This document shows, piece by piece, positions 1 to 8,405 of a stretch of 64,000 nucleotides of DNA. The DNA comes from Bacillus benzoevorans (GTDB lineage: Bacteria > Bacillota > Bacilli > Bacillales > Cytobacillaceae), in contig NZ_JACHGK010000003.1 in the NCBI RefSeq assembly GCF_014207535.1, forward strand, positions 286,302 to 350,301, written 5' to 3'. Below the pieces are notes generated by a model. It was not told the origin of the DNA. It did not search any database and worked only from the letters and a program-made list of their open reading frames with translations. The number at the start of each line of letters is the position of its first letter. Position 1 is the stretch's first letter. A program made the position numbers and the translations under genes.

Positions 1-1088
1 AAAGGCAAATCACCGATTTCATCAAGAAAAATACTGCCGTTTTGCGCTTCTTCAAACAGACCTCTTTTTCCTCCCCGCTTCGCCCCGGAAAAGGCGCCTT
101 CCTCGTACCCGAACAGTTCGCTTTCGAGCAGGGATTCACTTAAGGCCGCACAATTAACACGGATAAATTTATTATATTTCCGCTCACTTTCATCATGGAT
201 CGCATGGGCGAACATTTCTTTTCCTGTACCCGACTCCCCGCGCAGGAGAATGGTTGCCGGAGTTTTGGCCGCCAGTTTAGCTTGTCCGATGGACGTTTTC
301 ATTTCTGTCGATGTTCCGATAATATCTTCAAAGGTATATTTTGCCTCAAGCGTTCGGATGATTTGCCTTGCCTTGTGTAATTCTCTGCTCAAATCCTGAA
401 TTTCCGATACGTCCCGAATGACCCCGATGCTTCCCTTCAGCTTTCCATCAACTATGACCGGTGCACCGTTGACAATGACTTCTTTTTTATTCGGTCCGAC
501 TTTCATCGACACCCCTCTAACAGCCCTCCGCGTCTGCAGCACTTTCATATGAACACTTTCGCCCTCCGCGATATCCGTTGTCGCCGGTTTGCCGATAATC
601 TGGCTGGCCGCGAGACCCGTAATTCTCGTATAGGCCGGATTAATCATCATGCCGTACCCATTTTCATCTACCACCGAAATCGCTTCATCACTGGAATTGA
701 ATATAGCCTGTAATTTCGTCTCTACCTCTTTTAAATTCGTAATTTCTTCCGCAAGACGGACGGCATCGGTAATGTCCTTGAAAACAGACAACGCTCCGTT
801 TAACCGCCCATTCTCATCAATGATCGGGAATCTCGCTGAAATGATTTTGCGCCCGTTGTTTAAACGGATTTCCTGGTTCGTTTCGATTCTGCGCGTTCGC
901 AGCACACGCGGCAGCTTGCTGGACGGAATCACTTCGTGAATATGCTTTCCGATCACAGCGAAGCTTTCCTCCCCGATCATTTTTTCCGCGCTTTTATTAT
1001 AAAGAATAATCTTTTCATCATTATTAATCACAATCATGCCATCGTTGGTTGAATTAAATATTAATTCATGAATCATGGATTCCATCAT
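1..1088 (-). CDS. bkdR: BkdR-like sigma-54-dependent transcriptional activator, 3' end cut by the window edge
   Basis: This is an enhancer-binding activator that drives RNA polymerase carrying sigma-54, probably for branched-chain keto acid degradation genes. About 362 N-terminal residues are visible. Two PAS-type sensory regions come first, followed by the start of an AAA+ domain with Walker A (GESGTGKE) and the sigma-54 contact loop, which reads GAFSGA instead of the usual GAFTGA. The ATP-hydrolysis half and the C-terminal HTH lie beyond position 1. The ATG at 1088 is preceded by GGAAGAGG; a second ATG follows immediately. The neighbouring yqzF and yqiK genes fit the bkdR locus of B. subtilis. 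The family is certain; the bkd assignment rests on synteny. Confidence 0.88.
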   Translation of the reverse strand, partial: MMESMIHELIFNSTNDGMIVINNDEKIILYNKSAEKMIGEESFAVIGKHIHEVIPSSKLPRVLRTRRIETNQEIRLNNGRKIISARFPIIDENGRLNGALSVFKDITDAVRLAEEITNLKEVETKLQAIFNSSDEAISVVDENGYGMMINPAYTRITGLAASQIIGKPATTDIAEGESVHMKVLQTRRAVRGVSMKVGPNKKEVIVNGAPVIVDGKLKGSIGVIRDVSEIQDLSRELHKARQIIRTLEAKYTFEDIIGTSTEMKTSIGQAKLAAKTPATILLRGESGTGKEMFAHAIHDESERKYNKFIRVNCAALSESLLESELFGYEEGAFSGAKRGGKRGLFEEAQNGSIFLDEIGDLP

Positions 1089-1238
1089 GACGTCCTCTTC
1101 CTATGAAAAATTTTTCATATTAAAACAAAGCCTTATGCATTATTTTTCGCATTTCTATTTTATTCTTTATTGCCCGCCTTGACAAATCTTTTGGATGATT
1201 TATGATTTTGATATCACGATAAAAAGAAGGGTCTCTTC

Positions 1239-1514
1239 ATGAATAGAATTCTAGCACTTATTATTTTATTATTACCGGGAATCATGGCTGTAGTTGGCTT
1301 TAAACTAATGAAGGATATGGTATTCGGGATTCTCTATAAACCGATACCGTTTCTTTGGCTGCAATTTTTGCTTGGACTGGCTATGTTTATCGCAGGTATA
1401 TGGTTCATTGCCGGTTTTATTCTTCATCGTGATCGAAAGAAGAATAAAGTACAATCACGTTTTCAAAATCGCGAACCAGACGAAAAGAACGATGACAAAA
1501 AGCCTGATGCATGA
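1239..1514 (+). CDS. yqzF: YqzF, DUF2627 small membrane protein
   Basis: This 91-residue protein has two predicted membrane helices (roughly residues 4-24 and 38-62) followed by a very charged, Lys/Asp-rich tail of about 25 residues that should be cytoplasmic. It matches the DUF2627 family, which has no known function. The start is an ATG behind AAGAAGGG. It is the only plus-strand gene in the first 24 kb and its stop codon lies inside its own terminator hairpin. The position between bkdR and yqiK agrees with the B. subtilis gene yqzF. Confidence 0.85.
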   Translation: MNRILALIILLLPGIMAVVGFKLMKDMVFGILYKPIPFLWLQFLLGLAMFIAGIWFIAGFILHRDRKKNKVQSRFQNREPDEKNDDKKPDA

Positions 1515-1528
1515 GCATCAGGCTTTTT
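1497..1528. terminator. Bidirectional terminator overlapping the yqzF stop codon
   Basis: A 14-bp perfect stem (1497-1510 with 1515-1528) closes a 4-base loop, ATGA, that contains the TGA stop of yqzF. The stem starts with five A and ends with five T, so it can serve transcripts from yqzF and from yqiK on the opposite strand. Confidence 0.9.
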
Positions 1529-1581
1529 GAGTGGTCTGATTATGTAAATGTGCTTGGAAGAATACCATTCGATTGACTGTC

Positions 1582-2313
1582 TTAAACACCAAAATGAGGA
1601 TTGTTCAGATTACGACGGAGTGATACAGCATAAGCGGGATCATCCGTAATAAAAGCGGTACAGCCGTAGTGAAATAGACGCCGCATATGCTTTCCTTTAT
1701 TAACCGTATATGGTCTGACCGCCACACCATTGGCCAGTGATTGCTGCAAAGTATCATCCGAAAGATGCACATACTTTGGATGAATTCCCTGCACCCCAAT
1801 GGAGGCGGCATAAACCCATGGCTGATAAATTTGTTGTGACAAAAGCGCAGCTGTTTCAATTTCTGGTGCCAGTCTGCGGCACAGTACCAAGCTATTGTGG
1901 TTAAAGGAAGATAAGATGATACGATGCGATAAACCATATTCACGTATCAGCTTGATCACCTTTTCTTCCATTCCTGCATATGCAAACACATTATTTTTCA
2001 ATTCAATATTGCAAATCAATTGATTTTCCGTCAGCCATTGCAGTACTTCTCTTAATGACGGCACCTCTGACTTTCTATTCATCCCTGCATTCAAGCTCTT
2101 GATCTCCGAATAGGTTAAATCTTTAACATACCCTGAGCCATCGGTCGTACGGTTCACTTTTTCATCATGAATGACGACGACTTCACCCTCTTTTGTCAGT
2201 TGAACATCCAGTTCAATTCCATCAGCACCTGCATCTCCTGCTTTCTTAAACGCTATCATCGTATTTTCCGGATACAGTGCTGAGAATCCTCTATGAGCGA
2301 ATACTAAGGTCAT
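1582..2313 (-). CDS. yqiK: Glycerophosphodiester phosphodiesterase YqiK
   Basis: The protein (243 residues) hydrolyses glycerophosphodiesters to glycerol-3-phosphate and an alcohol. It shows the GDPD-family signature: HRG near residue 7, the ENT motif with catalytic E near residue 16, the metal-binding E-L-D near residue 38, and the second catalytic His in VVIHDEKVNRTTDG. No signal peptide is seen, so it is likely cytoplasmic. I place the start at the ATG at 2313 because the conserved family sequence begins there; a longer reading frame would run back into spo0A. Its GGAG is about 14 bases upstream, which is long. It follows spo0A by 25 bases and may be co-transcribed with it. Confidence 0.88.
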   Translation of the reverse strand: MTLVFAHRGFSALYPENTMIAFKKAGDAGADGIELDVQLTKEGEVVVIHDEKVNRTTDGSGYVKDLTYSEIKSLNAGMNRKSEVPSLREVLQWLTENQLICNIELKNNVFAYAGMEEKVIKLIREYGLSHRIILSSFNHNSLVLCRRLAPEIETAALLSQQIYQPWVYAASIGVQGIHPKYVHLSDDTLQQSLANGVAVRPYTVNKGKHMRRLFHYGCTAFITDDPAYAVSLRRNLNNPHFGV

Positions 2314-2338
2314 AGCTAATTCACTTTCTCCAAATAAT

Positions 2339-3127
2339 TTAAGAAGCTCTGTGCTCGAGACGAAGCTTGTCGGCAACCATGGCGATAAATTCAGAATTGG
2401 TTGGCTTTGCTTTTGACATCGATACAGTATAACCGAATAAAGAAGAAATCGATTCAATATTCCCTCTGCTCCATGCTACTTCAATCGCATGACGAATAGC
2501 CCGTTCTACACGACTTGCCGTGGTATTATACTTTTTCGCAATATCCGGATACAGTACTTTTGTAATAGAACCAAGCAACTCAATATCATTATAGACCATT
2601 GAAATTGCCTCACGCAGATACATGTATCCTTTAATATGTGCCGGAACACCAATTTCGTGAATAATGCTGGTAATGCTGGCATCAAGATTTTTTGGTTTTG
2701 ATTCGGCATGAGGGCGGTAGCCTCCTGTCGACTTGCGAATGACTGGTGCTGGTTTACCGCTTAATTGCCGAATTTGATTGACGAGATTTTCCATATCAAA
2801 CGGTTTTAAAATAAAATAGGAAGCGCCTAATTCAACCGCTTTCTTTGTTACATCCTCTTGGTCAAAGGCTGTCAGCATAATGACATTTGGCACATGACTT
2901 TTATTTAAATCACGCAGTTTTTCCAGTACGGCAAGACCGTCTAAATGAGGCATAATGATATCCAGGACTAAAACATCTGGATCAATATTTTCAAGCATTT
3001 CCAAGCACTCTTGACCGTTATGAGCTACTCCTACGACTTCCATATCTTCTTGAGAATTAATAAATTCCTCCAACAAATGGACAATTTCGCGATTATCATC
3101 AACTACACTAACTTTAATTTTCCTCAC
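2339..3127 (-). CDS. spo0A: Sporulation master response regulator Spo0A
   Basis: Spo0A is the phosphorelay output that binds 0A boxes and commits the cell to sporulation. The 262-residue protein has a receiver domain (about residues 4-120) with acidic residues DD at 10-11, the phosphorylatable Asp in LVLDIIMP and the conserved Lys in ILKPFD. A short linker follows, and then the highly conserved C-terminal DNA-binding effector domain. The start is GTG at 3127, 9 bases after GGAGG; GTG is also recalled for B. subtilis spo0A. Its upstream region has 0A boxes and a sigma-H-like promoter, which suggests autoregulation. Confidence 0.97.
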   Translation of the reverse strand: MRKIKVSVVDDNREIVHLLEEFINSQEDMEVVGVAHNGQECLEMLENIDPDVLVLDIIMPHLDGLAVLEKLRDLNKSHVPNVIMLTAFDQEDVTKKAVELGASYFILKPFDMENLVNQIRQLSGKPAPVIRKSTGGYRPHAESKPKNLDASITSIIHEIGVPAHIKGYMYLREAISMVYNDIELLGSITKVLYPDIAKKYNTTASRVERAIRHAIEVAWSRGNIESISSLFGYTVSMSKAKPTNSEFIAMVADKLRLEHRAS

Positions 3128-3242
3128 TCGTTATTTCCTCCCCAATGTTCTTTTCATTACACCCAATTATCTTTATCCTAAATCATGTCTAAACAAGACG
3201 ACGGGAATGTTTTTCTCTCTCTTATTTATATTCTAAATGACA

Positions 3243-3271
3243 ATTTCGACAATGCAACTAAAATTCCTTTT
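3243..3271 (-). promoter_or_regulatory. Sigma-H-like promoter of spo0A with overlapping 0A box
   Basis: On the minus strand AAAAGGAATT (3262-3271) is followed after about 10 bases by TGTCGAAATT (3243-3251). These resemble the sigma-H -35 and -10 elements, and the -10 overlaps a perfect 0A box, TGTCGAA. This arrangement is like the Ps promoter of B. subtilis spo0A. The assignment is by motif only. Confidence 0.55.
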
Positions 3272-3335
3272 CATTATTTTAATTTTTCTTAATATATCCA
3301 TCACTTCTAAGTATTTTTCTGTGATTTCTGCTTGT

Positions 3336-3386
3336 TTCGACAGATTTCACCCCTGTAAACTAGGTTTAAAAATCATTTTTGTCGAA
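3336..3386. promoter_or_regulatory. Two further Spo0A boxes upstream of spo0A
   Basis: TGTCGAA occurs on the minus strand at 3336-3342 and on the plus strand at 3380-3386. With the copy at 3245-3251 this makes three perfect 0A boxes inside the 460-base gap between spo0A and spoIVB. No coding sequence is visible in that gap. Confidence 0.6.
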
Positions 3387-3561
3387 AAGTTTTTTCACCA
3401 AAAAATGCGTCTTATTTGCTTTTAATGGTAAATATGGTTTTGCATCCGAAAATCAATACTTTTTGACGTTTTCATAAAGTGTGCATACAGAAAATGTTGA
3501 ATATCTTCCTTAACATAACAAAAAAATTCCATTCCCCCAAGTGGTAAATGGTGGTACAAAG

Positions 3562-3589
3562 AAAAGACGGGAAATGATCCCCGTCTTTT
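3562..3589 (-). terminator. spoIVB terminator
   Basis: A 10-bp stem (AAAGACGGG type) with a short loop is followed by TTTTC on the minus strand, and it overlaps the spoIVB stop codon. It separates spoIVB from spo0A. Confidence 0.85.
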
Positions 3590-4878
3590 TAAGAAGCCTT
3601 CTCTTCAGCCTTTTCATAAATATCAATTCCTGCCTCATTTAACATCCATTCAATGTGAACGCCATACCCACTTGTTGGATCATTGACAAAAACATGGGTA
3701 ACAGCGCCGACAACCTTCCCATCCTGAATAATCGGGCTGCCGCTCATTCCTTGAACGATTCCCCCCGTTTTGTTTAATAGTTCAGGATCAGTAATCTTAA
3801 TCACCATTCCCTTTGTTGCCGGGAATTTTTGCGGGATGGTGCTGACAATTTCAATATTAAACAGCTTTACCTCGTCATTTTCCACAACCGTTAGAATTTG
3901 TGCCGGTCCTTCTTTTACCTGATGCGATAAGGCTATTGGAAGCGGCTCATCCATAATTCCGTTTTTCATTTCTCTGTTTAATTCACCGAAAATCCCATAA
4001 GGACTGTTTCGTTTAATATTTCCAATTACGGTCTTATCTGGAGAAAAGCGGGCTAATTTCTCGCCAGGATTGCCATTGCTTCCTTTTTCGATTGATGTGA
4101 CGGTCGATTTGACAATTTGTCCGTCACCGACAACAATCGGCTTTTTCGTATCCATATCGGATATTACATGTCCTAACGCACCATATTTTTTCGTTTCGGG
4201 ATGATAAAAGGTCATCGTTCCAATTCCAGCCGCAGAATCGCGAATATATAGACCCAGTTTAAAATTCTCTTCCCCTTTTTCCCTTTGCGGCATGAGCTCA
4301 GTCATAAATTTACCGTTTTCCCTCGTTACCATCATTTTTAATGGTTCATGATTTGCTCCTGCTTCTTGCACAAAAGGAGCGACATCGGTCATTTTTTCAA
4401 TCTCTTTCCCATTTATTTGCGTGATAATATCGCCAACTTGTATCCCTGCCTGTTCCCCTGGAGATACTTTACCACTATCGGTTGCTACCTGATGGTGTCC
4501 GACAACTAACACCCCAACGGTATTCAGCTTTACTCCAATCGATTGACCACCGGGAATGACTTTAAAATTCTTTAATACATTGACATCGACCTTTTTAACC
4601 GGAAATCCTGCCAATTCCAAAAACATTTCATTTTTTCCTTGCTCTTTTGCTTCAAGCGATACAGACTCATGATTCTGGCTTAAAGCCACGATGGCCTGTT
4701 CAGAAGGTACGGTTGCCGAAACTTGAACTGCTTTTGGAAACTGGAACTGCTGCCCTTCAAAAAGGGTAATACTATTTGGAAAGTGTTTATATTGTTGAAC
4801 AGGTTTTGAAAAACCTATAGCAATTAATGAAACAAGGAGAATTCCACCAATTATTTTTCTTAAAAAATCTTTATTCAA
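3589..4878 (-). CDS. spoIVB: SpoIVB serine peptidase, sporulation sigma-K checkpoint signal
   Basis: SpoIVB is made in the forespore, crosses into the intermembrane space and triggers pro-sigma-K processing in the mother cell. The 429-residue protein has an N-terminal membrane anchor (about residues 7-24), a PDZ domain (around 140-210; the GEQAGIQVGD core is visible) and an S55 peptidase domain with the catalytic His in GHVISDMD and Ser in GMSGSP. The preferred start is TTG at 4878, about 10 bases after GAGGAG; an in-frame GTG three codons earlier is too close to that site. No clear sigma-F or sigma-G promoter was identified. Confidence 0.93.
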   Translation of the reverse strand: MNKDFLRKIIGGILLVSLIAIGFSKPVQQYKHFPNSITLFEGQQFQFPKAVQVSATVPSEQAIVALSQNHESVSLEAKEQGKNEMFLELAGFPVKKVDVNVLKNFKVIPGGQSIGVKLNTVGVLVVGHHQVATDSGKVSPGEQAGIQVGDIITQINGKEIEKMTDVAPFVQEAGANHEPLKMMVTRENGKFMTELMPQREKGEENFKLGLYIRDSAAGIGTMTFYHPETKKYGALGHVISDMDTKKPIVVGDGQIVKSTVTSIEKGSNGNPGEKLARFSPDKTVIGNIKRNSPYGIFGELNREMKNGIMDEPLPIALSHQVKEGPAQILTVVENDEVKLFNIEIVSTIPQKFPATKGMVIKITDPELLNKTGGIVQGMSGSPIIQDGKVVGAVTHVFVNDPTSGYGVHIEWMLNEAGIDIYEKAEEKAS

Positions 4879-5135
4879 TCCATTCACTCTCCTCGCTTCT
4901 AGTCCAAAAACCGTCTTAATGGCTACATCTATAATTTTGCCTGCATGATGTGCATTTATAACTGTGACGGTAATAAAAAACCTGTAGAATGAGGAAATAT
5001 TTCGCAATCTTCTTTAAGTGAATGAATATGTCCGGCAAAAAGAAGGCTTGTGCAAGTAGAACCTGCCCCTTCCATACGGCGGCTTTAGTTTAGCCGATGT
5101 ATCAATTGGGTGTCAGACCCCATATGTAACAATCC

Positions 5136-6824
5136 TTAATACACCTTTGTATTATGAGCAAGCTGAAGTAATTCTTTCGCATGCTCTTTTGTTAAATCAG
5201 TGATTTCCGCTCCCGAGATCATGCGCCCGATCTCCCTAATTTTCTCTTCTTCAGTCAGCGCCTTAACCGTTGTTTTCGTTCTGCCGTCTTTGGTGGCTTT
5301 TGCAATATATAAATGAGTATCTGCCATTGCCGCCACCTGAGGCAGGTGGGAAATACAGAGGACTTGGGAATCAATTGATACTTTATGAATTTTTTCGGCA
5401 ATTGCCTGTGCTACCCGTCCGCTGACCCCGGTATCTACTTCGTCAAAGATAATGGAAGTGACTTCCTGATGCTTCGAAAAAATGCTTTTTAGTGCCAGCA
5501 TAATCCGTGACAATTCCCCTCCCGAAGCAATTTTGGATAACGGTTTTAAAGGTTCGCCAGGATTAGCGGTTAAATAAAATTCTACTTGATCCATGCCATT
5601 TGCTGAAAACTGGTTTTCCAGTTTTGCCATTCTTACTTCAAATACTGTTTTTTGCATGTAAAGTTCTTTTAATTCATGATGGATCGCTCTAGTTAATTCC
5701 TTGGCAAAATGACTGCGGACGCTGGTTAATTCTTTTCCTTCCACCATCAGATCCTTCTTCAGCGAGACAAGCTCTTTTTGCAGCTGTTCGATGTGGGTTT
5801 CTTTATTTTGCAGCGTTTCAATTTCCTCGTCAATTTTCGCGCCGTATTCTAAAATCGCCGCGATCGAGGGACCGTATTTGCGCTTTAATTGATTAATTTC
5901 CGTTATGCGATCCTCTATTTCATTCAGTCTTTGCGGGTCAAATTCAAGATTATCCAATTCACTTCGCAGCGTTCGCGCTGCATCTTCCAAAACATAGTAG
6001 CTGTTTGACACCGACTCCGCTAATTCTTTATAATCAGGGTTCAGCACAGCAGCATCCTCTAAATTATTCATCACTAGACCAAGCCAGTCCAATCCTTTTT
6101 GCTCGCCGCGCAGCCCATTATAGCTTAATTGAACGGCTTCATGGATGCGTTCAAAATTAGATAGCCGCTTTCTTTCCTCAAGCAGTTTCTCATCCTCATT
6201 TAATTTCAAATTAGCCGCTTGAATTTCCGAAAGCTGGAATTGAATCAAGTCAAGCCGATGTGCCATCTGCTGTTCATTTTCATTGAGACTATTCAACTTT
6301 CTCAGCGTCTTTTCGTAATTTCGGTATACCTGTCCGTATTCTTCCAAAGCTGCGGTAACTTTATCTTTACCAAACTGGTCTAGAAGGGACAAGTGCTTCG
6401 TTTCATCCATTAGCTCCTGATGTTCATGCTGACCATGAATATCGACTAAAGTACTGCCTATTTCACGTAAAACGGAAATGGTGACGAGTTTTCCATTGAT
6501 GCGGCATACACTCTTCCCACTTTTATAAATGTCCCGCCGCAGGACTATCATGTCGTCCTCTATTTCAATGCCCAATTCCAGTGCCTTCTTAAAAATAGGA
6601 TGACTCATTTTTTGCAGCAGAAAAAGGCCTTCAATCTCGGCACGGTCTTCTCCGTAACGGACAAAATCTGAAGAGCCTCTCCCGCCAACAAGTAAATGGA
6701 TCGCATCAATGATAATAGATTTCCCTGCACCTGTTTCACCAGTCAAAACAGTCAAGCCCTTTTCCAAAGAAATAGACAGGGTTTCAATAATGGCAAAGTT
6801 TTTTATCGACAGTTCACTCAGCAT
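5136..6824 (-). CDS. recN: DNA repair protein RecN
   Basis: RecN is an SMC-like ATPase that gathers at double-strand breaks and helps recombinational repair. The 562 residues show Walker A (GETGAGKS, near residue 30), a central coiled coil of about 250 residues, the ABC signature LASGGELSR and Walker B IIFDEVDTG. The length is normal for the family (B. subtilis about 576). The gene lies 19 bases downstream of ahrC and probably shares its transcript, an arrangement conserved in Bacillus. Confidence 0.95.
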   Translation of the reverse strand: MLSELSIKNFAIIETLSISLEKGLTVLTGETGAGKSIIIDAIHLLVGGRGSSDFVRYGEDRAEIEGLFLLQKMSHPIFKKALELGIEIEDDMIVLRRDIYKSGKSVCRINGKLVTISVLREIGSTLVDIHGQHEHQELMDETKHLSLLDQFGKDKVTAALEEYGQVYRNYEKTLRKLNSLNENEQQMAHRLDLIQFQLSEIQAANLKLNEDEKLLEERKRLSNFERIHEAVQLSYNGLRGEQKGLDWLGLVMNNLEDAAVLNPDYKELAESVSNSYYVLEDAARTLRSELDNLEFDPQRLNEIEDRITEINQLKRKYGPSIAAILEYGAKIDEEIETLQNKETHIEQLQKELVSLKKDLMVEGKELTSVRSHFAKELTRAIHHELKELYMQKTVFEVRMAKLENQFSANGMDQVEFYLTANPGEPLKPLSKIASGGELSRIMLALKSIFSKHQEVTSIIFDEVDTGVSGRVAQAIAEKIHKVSIDSQVLCISHLPQVAAMADTHLYIAKATKDGRTKTTVKALTEEEKIREIGRMISGAEITDLTKEHAKELLQLAHNTKVY

Positions 6825-6843
6825 GTCCGCTCACCTCTTTGAA

Positions 6844-7293
6844 TTAAAGTAAATCAAGAAATCGCTGCGAAACGATTTCTGTGTCTTTTTCATTTCGGCA
6901 AATCACTAAAATCGTATCATCTCCGCTGACAGTGCCAACAATGTCCTCCCAGTCCAAATGATCAATCAGTGCGGCGATGGCCATCGCATTTCCGGGCAGT
7001 GTTTTCATAACAAGCAAGTGACCGGCAGAATCAATCCTGACAAAGGCATCAATTAAATGCCGTTTCAACTTGTGAAGCGGGTTAAACCTTTGATCTGCGG
7101 GCAGGCTATACTTATAACGCCCGTCTAATAGCGGAACCTTCACTAAATGGAGTTCTTTAATATCGCGGGAAACCGTGGCCTGTGTCACATTGTATCCCTG
7201 ACTTTTTAATTCATCTACCAGTTCATCCTGGGTTTCTATATCATTATTTGCAATAATTTCGCGAATTTTTATATGACGTTGTCCTTTATTCAT
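6844..7293 (-). CDS. ahrC: Arginine repressor AhrC/ArgR
   Basis: This is a hexameric, arginine-dependent repressor of arginine synthesis and activator of catabolism. The 149 residues contain an N-terminal winged helix (about 1-70; the recognition region is TQATVSRDIKELHLVK) and a C-terminal arginine-binding and oligomerisation domain with GTVSGDDTILVI. The length is exactly that expected. The ATG follows a weak GAGG (GAGGTGAAACA). Confidence 0.95.
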   Translation of the reverse strand: MNKGQRHIKIREIIANNDIETQDELVDELKSQGYNVTQATVSRDIKELHLVKVPLLDGRYKYSLPADQRFNPLHKLKRHLIDAFVRIDSAGHLLVMKTLPGNAMAIAALIDHLDWEDIVGTVSGDDTILVICRNEKDTEIVSQRFLDLL

Positions 7294-7484
7294 TGTTTCA
7301 CCTCATGAAATGTCTCCATTTGGGATATTCACTTATATGTTAGCCGATTTTTTTCATTTTGTACATGAATATTTATGCAAAAAAGTGAGTTAATAACTCA
7401 GAAGACATCCATCCTAATATCAACGCCTTTTGGAATATTATACAACATTCCTTGTGAGAAAAACAAACGATTGTTCGTTTAATA

Positions 7485-7540
7485 AAAAAAAGAACCGCAC
7501 TCTTGTTAATCATATTCTTTAACAAGCGGCCATTCTTTTA
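7485..7540 (-). terminator. yqxC terminator
   Basis: A long imperfect stem with TTAACAAG/CTTGTTAA at its top ends in seven T on the minus strand. It ends the dxs-yqxC transcript before ahrC. Confidence 0.8.
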
Positions 7541-7562
7541 CATAAAAATATTAAATATGTGA

Positions 7563-8402
7563 TTATTCCACGTCAGGTTTCGCCTTCAGTTCTTCATGAG
7601 CGCGTTTCACGATTGCCTCCGGTGTTTCCTTAAGTTGATTTTCTCCCTCTGTCAAATCTCCGCCCCAGTATAAATGCAGCAGAAATTCAATATTCCCTTC
7701 TCCGCCGGTAATAGGGGAAAAAGAAAGATCTTTTACCACATATCCTGTTTCTAGTGAGAAATCGATCATCGATTGAATCACTTGCTGATGAACCTTCGGA
7801 TCACGGACAATTCCCTTTTTGCCAACCTGTTCCCGTCCGGCTTCAAACTGCGGCTTTACAAGAGCCACGATATCGCTTCCCGGCACCAATAAGTTTTTGA
7901 GAACCGGGAGAATTAGCTTCAATGAAATAAACGATACATCTATAGATGCAAAATTTGGCATTTCCCCTGCTAAATCACTTGGTGTGACATAACGGAAGTT
8001 TGTTCGTTCCATGACCACAACCCGTTCATCCTGGCGCAGCTTCCACGCCAGCTGGTTGTAACCGACATCCAGTGCATAGGACAGCTTCGCCCCATTTTGC
8101 AGAGCACAATCCGTAAATCCCCCTGTTGAGGCCCCAATATCCAAGAGAACCTTATCCGAAACACTCACATCAAATACTTTTAATGCTTTTTCCAGCTTCA
8201 GACCTCCCCTGCTGACATAGGGCAGCGTTTTCCCTTTCACCGTAAGCGGAGTATCAGCAGGAATTTTTTCTCCGGGTTTATCGAGACGGGTTTCATGGCT
8301 GTATACAATCCCTGCCATAATCGCCCGTTTCGCCTTTTCCCTCGTTTCAAATAACCCTTGTTCTACCAATAATACATCAACGCGTTCCTTCTTACTTTTC
8401 AT
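7563..8402 (-). CDS. yqxC: TlyA-family rRNA 2'-O-methyltransferase YqxC
   Basis: The protein has an N-terminal S4 RNA-binding domain (about residues 5-65) and a C-terminal FtsJ-like SAM methyltransferase domain with the SAM loop DIGASTGGFTD, a catalytic Asp-containing SIDVSFISL segment and ALVKPQFE. The family methylates ribosomal RNA; the exact site in Bacillus is not settled. The start is ATG at 8402, with an adjacent upstream GTG at 8405 as alternative. It abuts the dxs stop codon, so translation is probably coupled. Confidence 0.9.
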   Translation of the reverse strand: MKSKKERVDVLLVEQGLFETREKAKRAIMAGIVYSHETRLDKPGEKIPADTPLTVKGKTLPYVSRGGLKLEKALKVFDVSVSDKVLLDIGASTGGFTDCALQNGAKLSYALDVGYNQLAWKLRQDERVVVMERTNFRYVTPSDLAGEMPNFASIDVSFISLKLILPVLKNLLVPGSDIVALVKPQFEAGREQVGKKGIVRDPKVHQQVIQSMIDFSLETGYVVKDLSFSPITGGEGNIEFLLHLYWGGDLTEGENQLKETPEAIVKRAHEELKAKPDVE

Positions 8403-8405
8403 CAC

